Of a stretch of DNA of 64,000 bases, positions 55,301 to 64,000 are shown piece after piece. Source of the DNA: Sabellastarte sp. h YS-2021 (taxonomy: Eukaryota > Annelida > Polychaeta > Sabellida > Sabellidae); NCBI GenBank assembly GCA_964017235.1, contig OZ024933.1, forward strand, positions 60,246,255 to 60,310,254, read 5' to 3'. The translations under genes were made by a program, and so were the position numbers. The notes under the pieces were generated by a model that did no database searches, was not told the origin of the DNA, and worked only from the letters and a program-made list of their open reading frames with translations. Numbering within the stretch: the first letter of the stretch is position 1; the number at the start of each line of letters is the position of its first letter.

Positions 55301-57385
55301 AGTTGTTCTTTTGATTGAGCTCTGGTGACTGGATGGTCCTCTCTTGTGATTCACACCATGTGATCATAGATGTAAAGAACATGCAAGAAAGAGCTTCATG
55401 CACAGGCTTTATGCCCCTGATACCCGTGAGTATTGCTTTCCCTGCAGCATCTTCTTTGCTGTTTCTGTAGCATAGACATCAGAGTCACACAGCGAATGCA
55501 AAAGACCTACATCCCCAAACAATGTACTAAGACTTGCCTGAAAAACCATCGTGAGGTGCATGCCACCAACTCACATTGTTACCTTTCCAGCTAAGGTTGC
55601 AGGTTGTGGCCAAAGTATTTCCTGAGCCCTTGAGTGAATTGCCATATCTGCTGTGACAAGGATATGTGACTGGTCAAGAGTTTCTGCTAGCTGGACCAAC
55701 TGAATTAGAATTGTGTAGATGGTATCAAGATCTGTTGGTGGGGCTCTGATGAAGGGCAGATACCGAACAATCGCAACTGGTTGGCTGGTGTCAGATGTGA
55801 GTGAATTGAACCCATTCCAAGATGGTAGAGGCTGACTGTCTCTGGTTTATTAAGACGACTGACCTTCCAAAGAAGGTCTTTCTTCTCCGCTGCAGCAGCT
55901 GCAGAGAGAGATTTGCATCAATAATGTCATTGTGTAAAACTGAAGTAGGCTGTGGATGCTCACATGGCTTGTGGTATCTAAATGGAAAACAAAGCAAGCA
56001 AGCACTATACCCAACACCTTTATATTCCTATGTTTCATACCACAGTTATGTACAACATAAAAATTTTTATGCTGGGTCATTGTTGTTTATGATGACTAGG
56101 TAAATATTAGATCTACATTCTACAATTTACTTAGTTCAGTGAGATCTATTGTGCCATATTTCTAATTTTTTGAAGGTATCAATGTATCCCACAGCTTCAG
56201 AGTATTTACCTTGTATTGGAGTATCAGCATCTAATTTGCTTGTGGACTTTTGTGGTGGTCATGGAAACATGTTCATCAGTATGATTGACAGCACATCGCT
56301 TGTACACAACTGCTGCCATGGCATGTGTGGTTGACTTCCCATCCAAGGTTTTCTCGTTTTGATCAAAGTTGTCTATTGCAGCATCTTTTTGTACTCTTCC
56401 ATTACCAGAATCTTGCAGGCCTGTTGGTACATAAACATCTTGTCTCTGTTGGTTTATGGCTGCTGAAGTCAGGAATCTGCAAACTTCATCATATGAAATG
56501 CTGTGAGCCATAGCATGGAGCTCTTGCAAAAGTTGTTTACTCCCAAACTCATGATGAATATATAGAGCCAAACCAAGAGTTATAGGTGACCGGATGCTTT
56601 GTGACTTGCTAATGATATCATGGCAGATTGAAATGGTGGCAACATCATTTTTGGTTGCGTTATCATCGCTACATTGTGTGACATTGCAAAATGATGTACC
56701 ATCTGTGAGCCAACTAAAGAAATCATACAAGTCTGGTACAAATTTGGCACATTGATCAATGCTGATTTATGATGATGGATCATAGTGCCTTCTTGATTCT
56801 GCTATGTCTGACATTTGTCTTCGGAGTATGCCAGCTGCCGTATGCAGAAGCTGTATTTCATCAATATGTCTTGTCTCTGGCTTATCAAAATATTCTGCAT
56901 CATCTTTCTGTTGTAAAGTTCGTAGTTCTGAAGCTTTCCGAAGTGCATCTCCCACAGTAACTGTGGTTGAACAAACCAGATCAGAAACTCCTCATCGTTC
57001 AATGAAAACAATTCTTTCTGAAAAGTAATTTCTAAGTTTGGCTTTCAATTTCCAGGAATAGACATCAACAACTATGTTCAAAGTTTTTAGTTCACTCAAA
57101 AAGTTGAAGCGTATCTGTGACAGAGTTGTCACTTAGTGGTTGTAGAAGCAGAGTTACTGGTAAAAATGTGATTTTTACAAGCATAAATGTTGACGGGGGT
57201 TACCATGGAAATATGTCATTTTTTATCATTTTTAGCTAATTTTTTTTCCCACATCCATATTTTTCCAAGCCCCAATACTCTAAAGAACAAAATAAAATAG
57301 GATGTGGCTTGCTCTACTGCTGGTAGGGGTTACTCCTATTTTAGGCCTCTTTTTCAGAATAGCCACTAGTCTAGTGATCCAATGA
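52318..57385 (-). mobile_element. Long-TIR DNA transposon with FEN1/XPG-like transposase, Academ-like
   Basis: The left end (52345-52500) and the right end (57195-57370) are inverse copies for about 150 bp. They share GGCAGTAGAGCAAG-like AGCAGTAGAGCAAG, CACATCCTATTTT, TTTGTTCTTT, AATATGGATGTGGGAAAAAA and TTTCCATGGTAAC. Weaker similarity extends outward to TAGAC.AG.GGC at about 52325 and 57375. No target duplication is certain. The only gene lies on the minus strand. Confidence 0.8.
52988..57030 (-). pseudogene. Decayed FEN1/XPG-like nuclease (Academ-like transposase)
   Basis: Minus-strand fragments follow the order of a large invertebrate transposon protein. The N-terminal part (56955-56224) has LGLALYIHHEFGSKQLL, SISYDEVCRFLTSAA and DNFDQNEKTLDGKSTTHAM. 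A probable intron lies at about 56215-55985 (CAAG|GTAAAT to ATTTAG). A long middle frame covers 55403-54366. The nuclease part has, in order, AYIIDGMSL (54195), LVFDQYDN, QEEADTGMLLHAV, RSNDTDVLLLLLYY and HALTGSDTTGAFF. This order of acidic motifs is that of the FEN1/XPG fold (two N-region D, EEAD, DTD, GSD). The C-terminus (53428-52988) has LPPTEDIFMEHVKRARYQ and a C-rich end. At least five stops or frameshifts are visible, including a TGA after IGK at 53444. Academ elements are known to encode an XPG-type nuclease; that assignment is by motif. Confidence 0.7.
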
Positions 57386-57477
57386 TAAACAAGATAGCAA
57401 ACAGAATAGGGCAGGACCTAAAATAACATTAAGGTGGGACATAAAGAAATGAGCCCCGAGACACCTAGATGTCTCTT

Positions 57478-58279
57478 CCCAGTCACATTTTTACGTTTTG
57501 AAAACGTTTGATAGGAAACGTTTGGCAAGGGTTAAAAAATGATGGGTAAGAACACCATTTACAATAGAATGTTTTTGAAACATTTCATGTATACTGTTTG
57601 TTAAACATTTAATGATAAATGTTAGAAAAACATTACAAATGTACATATTAATGTCTGAATAATAATGGGATCAGCGGTCAAACTCTATATCTTTTGAAGG
57701 TTGCTCACTAATAAAAATATTATTTTTATGTCAAAAATTGTGAGATAGTAGGTTAAAAATTCTGCCCCCATTCAATTCTTAGTTGTAGGGATTGCATACA
57801 AGGCAATTTTTGACAAAGTCCTCTAAAATCCAGTATTATTGCTCACCGCCATCTTTGTTTGAACATGTTTGAAGGTGAAGATTTAATAAGCATTCTGAAA
57901 ATATGGGTTTGAAAAACATTTTTGATAGAATGTTTTTATAACATTTGATCAACAATGTTTTTAACCATTTTTTGTGTACTGTTTATAAATCATTTCATGA
58001 TGAATGTTTGAAAAACATTTCCAGCATAATCTTCATTTCTTTACATATTCTATAAATGCTTAAAACATTTCCAGTCAAACCTAGCTTCTTGAGTTATTTT
58101 ATAAAGTTTAATAAATGTTTTCAGTAAAAACCTTTGTATATAAAATGCTTTTTTAAAACATTACAGCCTAAATGTTTACTTGGAGACGTTTAGAAAACCA
58201 TAAGATAGGGTATAAATAGGTTTTAAAAACGTTTTCTAAATGTTTAAACCATTTAAAAATGTTTATAATGTTTTCTGGG
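57478..58279. mobile_element. 802-bp AAACATTT-rich TIR element, copy 1
   Basis: It starts CCCAGTCACATTTTTACG and ends ATGTTTTCTGGG, with TT on both sides. The interior repeats AAACATTT, AAACGTTT and AATGTTT dozens of times and keeps GCTCACCGCCATCTTTGTTT near 57841. Non-coding. Confidence 0.85.
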
Positions 58280-58303
58280 TTAGCATTAGCTTTTATTGTG
58301 TCT

Positions 58304-58568
58304 AGCAACGTGTGTCGTAGGGGCCACAGTGGCAGAGTGGTAACACTCTCGCCTCCCACCTCTGAGGCCGGGGTTCGATCCCCGTCACAGTCTCAAGTGG
58401 GAAAGCTGGTAGTTGCTTGCCGTTGGTCAGCAGTTTACAGTACAGAACCCTAACGAACTCTCTGTACTGGTTTCCTCTGCCCTTCCAACTACCCGTCGTG
58501 ATATGACCTGTACAGTGTTGAAAGTGACATAAAACCCCAAGTAAATAAATAAATAAAGCAACGTGTGT
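58304..58568 (+). repeat. tRNA-derived SINE family A with exact 12-bp duplication
   Basis: AGCAACGTGTGT flanks the SINE at 58304-58315 and 58557-58568. The copy is the best in the window: GTGGCAGAGTGGTAACACTC (A box), GGGGTTCGATCCCCG (B box), the full body, and an (AAAT)n tail. Confidence 0.93.
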
Positions 58569-58855
58569 TTTTCACATTAGCTGAGACATCGTCTGTATTC
58601 AGTGATGATCCAATACTCTCATTTGGGTACTAGCCAGAAATTTAGTTTTCATTAATTCTACTTATGCGGAATTAAATACTGACGTGAGATGTCAGTACAA
58701 CACTCACTGAAATATACCCAGTGATTAATCAGAATGTAAAATTCATTGCATTGGCCCTTTGATCAACAATTGAAGGATAAGCCTTTTGACAAGCAAACTA
58801 TAAGTTGAATTGGCCTAAGTTATGAAAAAAACTGGATAACAAACCATATATGAAA

Positions 58856-58970
58856 ATGTGAAACTAAAAGTATATATTGTGACTACGAAAGAAAATATAT
58901 TCAAAGTCTGGTTTCCATTTTCGGTTTCTAGCAATCTTCCCAAGTCCAATACAAATGTGAAATTTGTAAC
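58856..58970. repeat. Third copy of the 111-bp repeat
   Basis: GTGAAACTAAAAGTATATAT, ATTCAAAGTCTGGTTTCCAT and TTTCTAGCAATCTTCCCAAG match the tandem units at 52071-52255. Confidence 0.85.
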
Positions 58971-59218
58971 GGAAACGTGTACAGTTTGTTTTAGAGGGAT
59001 AAGACTTTACACATACTTGATACAAGGTTTGGCATCTGAAAAAGGTGAAAGGGTATGCAATTTGTCATTATGACACAATGTAATTTTATCATGAATGAAA
59101 TATTGCAAAAGTTTGGCCGTATTTCTACATGATTTTATTCTTCAGGTATTATCAAAGATTTGGTTAGTTAAGGCATGGCTTAACGCTTGTTTTTGTGCAA
59201 GAGATGAGCTATACTATT

Positions 59219-60020
59219 CCCAGTAAACATTTTTAGGTTTTGTAAACGTTTGAAAGGAAACATTTGGCAAAGGTTAAAAAATGATGGGTACGAAAACCAT
59301 TTGTAATGGAATATTTTTTCAAAATGTTTTATGAAAACCGTTTATTAAACATTTAACAATAAATGTTAGAAAAACGTTATAATTGAACATAATAATGTTT
59401 GAATAATAATGGGGTCAGAGGTCAAATTCAATATCTTTGTATGGTTGCTCACTATTGAAAATATTATTTTCATGTCTAAAATTGTAAGATAATGGCTTAG
59501 AAATTGTGCCCTATTGAATTCATACTTTTAGGGATTGCATGTGGGGCAATTTTTGACAAAATCCTCAAAAATCCCCTATTATTGCTCACCGCCATCTTTG
59601 TTTGGACATGTTTGAAGGTGAAGGTTTAAAATTATAGGTTTAAAAAACGTTTTGATAGAATGTTTTTAAAACATTTGACAGGCAATGTTGTTTAAACATT
59701 TTATGTGTGCTGTTTATCAAACATTTCATGGTGAATGTTTGAAAACCATTTCTAGCCAAACCTTAATTTCTTCAGCTGTTTTATAAATGTTTTAAAAACA
59801 TTTCCAGTCAAACCTAGCTTCTTGAGTTATTTTATAAACATTTAATAAACATTTTCAGTAAAAACGTTTTTATAGAGAATGTTTATAAAACGTTTTTTAA
59901 ACATTACAGCAAAAATGTTTGCTTAGAAAAGTTTAGAAAATCAAAGATAGGGTTTACTTAAGTTTTAAAAACGTTTGTAAACATTTAAACCATTTTAAAA
60001 CGTTTTTATTGTTTACTGGG
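59219..60020. mobile_element. 802-bp AAACATTT-rich TIR element, copy 2
   Basis: It starts CCCAGTAAACATTTTTAGG and ends TTGTTTACTGGG, flanked by TT on both sides. It lies in the same orientation as copy 1 and shares GCTCACCGCCATCTTTGTTT and AGCTTCTTGAGTTATTTTAT. Confidence 0.88.
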
Positions 60021-60059
60021 TTGCAATTAATTGTCATTGTGATAGTCACATTGTACACC

Positions 60060-60370
60060 TTGGGCTGCATTCACATAAGGGTTTGGTCAAAGATCAGAGA
60101 GAAAATAGCTAAAGGTAAAGCAAAAATTGGATAATGAGATTAGTATTCACAGAGAATTTAGGCTAAAATTTGGTTTAACTTAAATCCACCCATAAATAAT
60201 CGATTGAATTTTGGATTAATTATGGTTAATTCTCCTGTACTAAATCCAACAATTAGCTTAACTTTGTGAATAGCGATTTAAGTCAAAGGTTAGCTACGCC
60301 ATTTGTGGTTAAACTTTAATCTATTTTTTTTACTCAGCTTTATCCTTCTTTGTGAATAAACACCCAGACA
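60060..60370. mobile_element. ~305-bp TIR element (GGGCTGCATTCACATAAGG ends)
   Basis: The left end GGGCTGCATTCACATAAG is partly answered by the inverse of the right end (GGGTGTTTATTCACAAAG). The arms share TTAACTTAAATC and GATTTAAGTCAAA-like words. Non-coding MITE-like unit. Confidence 0.6.
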
Positions 60371-60429
60371 AGTTTAAACATAAACACCAACTCTACTGGA
60401 CTACTTTTGTTCTCAAAGATGAGATAATA

Positions 60430-60625
60430 TCCCACACAGAGGACGTGGGTTCAAACCCAGGTACAGTCAGATATATAGCGGCTCGGGTGACCACTTAAAG
60501 TGGTGGCCCTCTTTCACTGGATTCTATCCCCAGTGGCAGGTTAAAGAACCTCAAGGAAGTTGATAAATGCTCCTCCTTGAGCCTCTGTCTTTCAGTTAGG
60601 AGAATGTCAGTAATTTGAGTGTTGG
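60430..60625 (+). repeat. SINE family B, plus-strand copy
   Basis: AGAGGACGTGGGTTCAAACC contains a B-box-like GGTTCAAACCC. It is followed by CCAGTGGCAGGTTAAAGAAC, GAAGTTGATAAATGCTCCTC and CTTGAGCCTCTGTC. The TRNA-like 5' head is short or missing. Confidence 0.7.
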
Positions 60626-61089
60626 TCTATACTTTTACAGTCGGATGGGTCAAATAGTGTATATTACAAATAATTTGACATATATCTGGAACAGCTAAAA
60701 CTGGTATCTCTTTTGTCTTCTCTGTTATCTCTTTTGGTTTCTCTGTTATCTCGGGTTTCTTATCTGTTATCTTATCAAAGTTTCATAAATAAATTAATAT
60801 TTTTACCCTCCATGAAGAGGATCCACAATGGTATTGAAATTGGGTCTGTTTGTCCATTCACATAACTTGAAAACTATAAAGCTGATCTTTGAGAAATACA
60901 AAATAGAGTCATTCCTATTTTTTTTGGAAAACGTGGTAGAATCACAATCAGAAATGTTTAAAGTTTATTGTTTGCCATCAACATTTTTTTCTCTTATTCG
61001 TTCATGTGATTCATGACATATAATAATCACATAAAAGTTCTTAATTGCAACTGAAAGGTTTGACTTTCAGAATTCGTTGTTTTCTATTC

Positions 61090-61545
61090 TGAAGACTTTT
61101 TATAGTGCTAAATCTTTCCAAGGCAGACTCTAAGGTGCAACATCAAAAAACGAATTCAATAATCATTATTCTATAGACATGGCTAGGTCAATACCATAGA
61201 GATTCTGGGTAGTTTATATGCAAAGGTGGGAAATCCTTTTGAAAAAGAAAAAGGTATTAGCTTTTTTCCTGAAACAGGCAAGAGTTGGGGCAGAACGATC
61301 ATAATTAAGTAAATCATTACCAACTAATCTAATCTAATCTAATGTGGACTTTTATAGCGCTTAATCTCCATCACTGATGGACTCTAAGGCGCATCTAAAC
61401 ATAAAGCAAGGCAGTTAGCGTTAATCAAGGGACATAGCCAGGTTGTACCAAGGAGACACAGATGTGACGGGGGAGGCTATGGTGGGTAGGCTTTTGCAAA
61501 CAGGTATGTTTTAAGCTTTTTTAAACTGTGGGAGCATCACAGTTT
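61090..61545 (-). mobile_element. Two CR1/L2-like LINE 3' ends, one next to the other
   Basis: The first 3' end (61090-61315) has TTTTATAGTGCTAAATCTTT and AGGCAAGAGTTGGGGCAGAA. It is broken by a second (61320-61545) that begins with three TAATC units, then GGACTTTTATAGCGCTTAAT, CTAAGGCGCATC and GGTGGGTAGGCTTTTGCAAA. Both match the 3' UTR and last codons of the LINE at 7476. Confidence 0.8.
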
Positions 61546-64000
61546 GGCATGATTATTCATTACACATAAGGTACATGGTATATGATTTTCATATGGTAGG
61601 GCAGAAATTTTAAGAATTACCCATGTAAAATGTGCCAGAATTTTACAGGTGAACTAAGAATTATGCTGTGAAGTATTTTTAAAACTTGGGACATTTTTCC
61701 AATTTGTAAAAAATATATATTTCATCATAGTATTTTGACGCATTTATTCTGTAAATTGCGATATGTGTAATAAATAAAACCATTTTAAATACAAAAGTAG
61801 TCTTGTGTACGTCTTTACTTTTGAGGGTTTTTAAGAGACAATGAAATAAATAAATGCATGATAGTCTAGATATGAAACACCCCTACCTTTTTGAAGGAAA
61901 TGTTCTCAGGAAATCATAGTGCGCTAAAGAAGGACTTTGCACGGATATTCACTATTCATAAGAGATTCCTACATGTTTCCTTGATAGAAGTTCAACTCTA
62001 TCTTTGCAGTATACTTATTTAAATGCCAGCAAATGTAATATTTACTCTCCATGAACTGAAATTTCTTCATCGGAACTGAAGGCTTTTCATAATTAAGAGA
62101 AACTTGCGACTTTAGCAAGGCTATATGTTCGAAAGAAGAGTCACAAGTTCTCTTCAACAGCCAGGTACGAACTACTACAAAACACTTGATTTTGGTTTTA
62201 CAAGATAAAACTCTTTTCTGAAAAGAGGTAATATCGGCTAACAAACTTTCTGTCTCAGTTTCAGCTTTCCTGTATCATGTAGTTTTAGCGCATGTGCGCA
62301 TCAATACAAACAGACCAGTCACGTGAAATTAAACAAACAGGACAGCTTATTTATTTGTTCAGACTTGCCGGAGTTGTTGAATTTGGTTTGCTGTATTCTG
62401 TGTCTGTTTTTGACCATGAAGATGAACCAAAATGTCCCCAGTATCGAGCGTTCCGTATCTTACATTTAATGAAAGTTAGTAGAATTGATTTTTTTTTCAA
62501 TGTTAAATGTCGTTAAGACATTTGTACGAGTTTGACAAGTTTGGGTAATTACCAAGTTGGGGGTTTCCAATGCTTCCACCATTCAACCTCCAGAATCCAA
62601 TATGGAAAAGGGAAGCCTTACTTGCTTACTTTCAGAGCCAAACTCTTAAGCCAACCACAGGGCAGTTAACATTTGTTGAGTTTGGGGATTACAAATACTG
62701 CCTAAACTTTGTGGAGCTGGATTATTTGACCCTTTGCCAAACTGGTTCCTGCAAACTCGACCCCAGGCAAAAAAATAATATGTAATGAAATAAGAATACC
62801 TGTATAGTGCTTAATATCTATCATATGACAGACTCTAAGGCTGACAGACTCTTATTTATGCACAATACATCAGATAAGCATGTGTCAGGTTATTAATGAC
62901 AAATATCATTTTTGTGTTTGTTTCACAAGGGTGATAACTTCTATAGTGATATTGAGCTAAGTGTGATTAACAAATATGAAAGATGTTTGGATGCTCCATC
63001 AAGTTATTTAACTTGTGGGCTTTGGACACTTGATTTGTCAGAATAATTAAAATGCAAAAAAGTAAAAAAAAAATATGTCCAACTGATTTAATGGAAATTA
63101 AGTGCTTTAAAAATTTTATTATATCATATGTTACGTTAGGTTAACTCATGGCTTCTATTCAATAGCAAAATAATTTGGTGATTTTTGTCCTTTGTTTAAC
63201 ATATGGTTGTGGAGACTCCAGTAATTTACTGGGGGCCAGTTTGTCTAGGGCATTTTTGGTCCTGGAGGATCGATTTGACTAGGGTATTTTATCTCGGGGG
63301 TCTATTTGACGTGGACCGATTTGAAACTACGGGATCTCACAGGAATGATTATGCTGTCACCAGTAAGGCAGGAAATTGTAAATTGAAAGTGATTTCTGGT
63401 ATTATATCTGACGTTAAACAGAATTAAATCTTGGGATCATCTATGAAAGTTTTTAAAAATTTGTTTAAAGAATGAAAAGAGATCCAGGGGTTGCCCTAAG
63501 TGTGCTACCAACCTTTATAACAGGTCTTTCCTCCATGATTTAAATTTGTGGTGTTGGGTGGGGGGGAGGGGGGGCTAACTCGTGACAATAAACCCACAAC
63601 CTCATATTTAAATGTCAGCTGACTGACAAGTTATGGCTAATTCACTCTGCAGTGTCTGCATCGACATATGCGTCCTCATCCACACGAGCAACTTCTCCTT
63701 CAAAAGGACAAGACCCAGAGACATGCTGTTTGTTTTAAAACAGCTTGAAAGCAAAAAATACTAATAGTTCAAAAGTTAAGAACATATTGTACATTTAACG
63801 TAATTCCCCAGTTAGAATCATGTGTATATAAAATTACAATTAGATAGGATTGGTGGCAACATAATAAGTTCAAGGATCATTTTTTTGTCAAATCTGCCAG
63901 ACAGGCCTGGAAGATGAAGACCACATAGCCTTTAATTGTAGTGGGTATAATTAGGAAAGACGTAATTTTCAAAGTAAAATGTGTAGTACACAAAGAAACT
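61546..64000. other. Unannotated stretch of 2.4 kb
   Basis: No gene is recognised. Positions 62800-62845 (TATAGTGCTTAATATCTATC, CAGACTCTAAGG) are a short CR1/L2 3' end. The frames at 62292-62516 and 62570-62785 are open but have no family signature. Confidence 0.4.

Noticed and set aside
62570-62785. 71-codon open frame with an exon-like composition
   Set aside because: No match to a known motif and no partner exons. A chance frame cannot be excluded.

Overview
The window is AT-rich animal DNA, most likely from a marine invertebrate and probably a mollusc or other lophotrochozoan. The evidence is spliced genes with consensus GT-AG introns, tRNA- and 5S-derived SINEs, CR1/L2-like and Jockey-like LINEs, and DIRS, PIF/Harbinger, hAT-like and Academ-like transposons. 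I found no convincing host gene exon, no functional tRNA or rRNA gene, and nothing prokaryotic. Essentially all recognisable sequence is mobile DNA, much of it nested.

Layout. 0.5-2 kb: decayed DIRS/Ngaro RNase H and tyrosine recombinase. 4-9 kb: SINE copies, a 586-bp TIR element, and a CR1/L2-like LINE 3' end. 9-16 kb: mostly featureless, with a 5S-derived SINE, a LINE 3' fragment and hairpin elements. 16.3-19.3 kb: a DIRS gag gene split by a 1.9-kb Harbinger derivative with a CAG target duplication. 19.3-34.7 kb: one large PIF/Harbinger transposon inflated by insertions. 34.7-37.6 kb: a hAT-like element with amplified internal blocks and an inserted 717-bp TIR element. 37.7-39.1 kb: 5S-derived SINEs. 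41.1-43 kb: a tRNA-SINE split by a 1.58-kb TIR element. 46-51.7 kb: a truncated Harbinger derivative and two decayed CR1/L2-like LINEs. 52.3-57.4 kb: a long-TIR transposon encoding a decayed FEN1/XPG-like nuclease (Academ-like). 57.5-60 kb: two 802-bp elements built of AAACATTT/AAACGTTT motifs around a SINE. 60-64 kb: small repeats and LINE 3' ends.

The most interesting part is 19.3-34.7 kb. The Harbinger transposase (+) and its MADF-BESS partner (-) can both be assembled with phase-consistent GT-AG introns. They are interleaved: the last MADF-BESS exon lies inside the transposase intron, and the catalytic transposase exon lies inside the last MADF-BESS intron. These introns hold five copies of a smaller repeat with inverted ends. 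Three copies are occupied, at the same base and in the same relative orientation, by Jockey-like LINE sequence from two different families. One insertion is a structurally intact 5.2-kb LINE with a 25-bp target duplication. All three LINE insertions end in a 3' hairpin whose stem sequence differs between families while the fold is kept.
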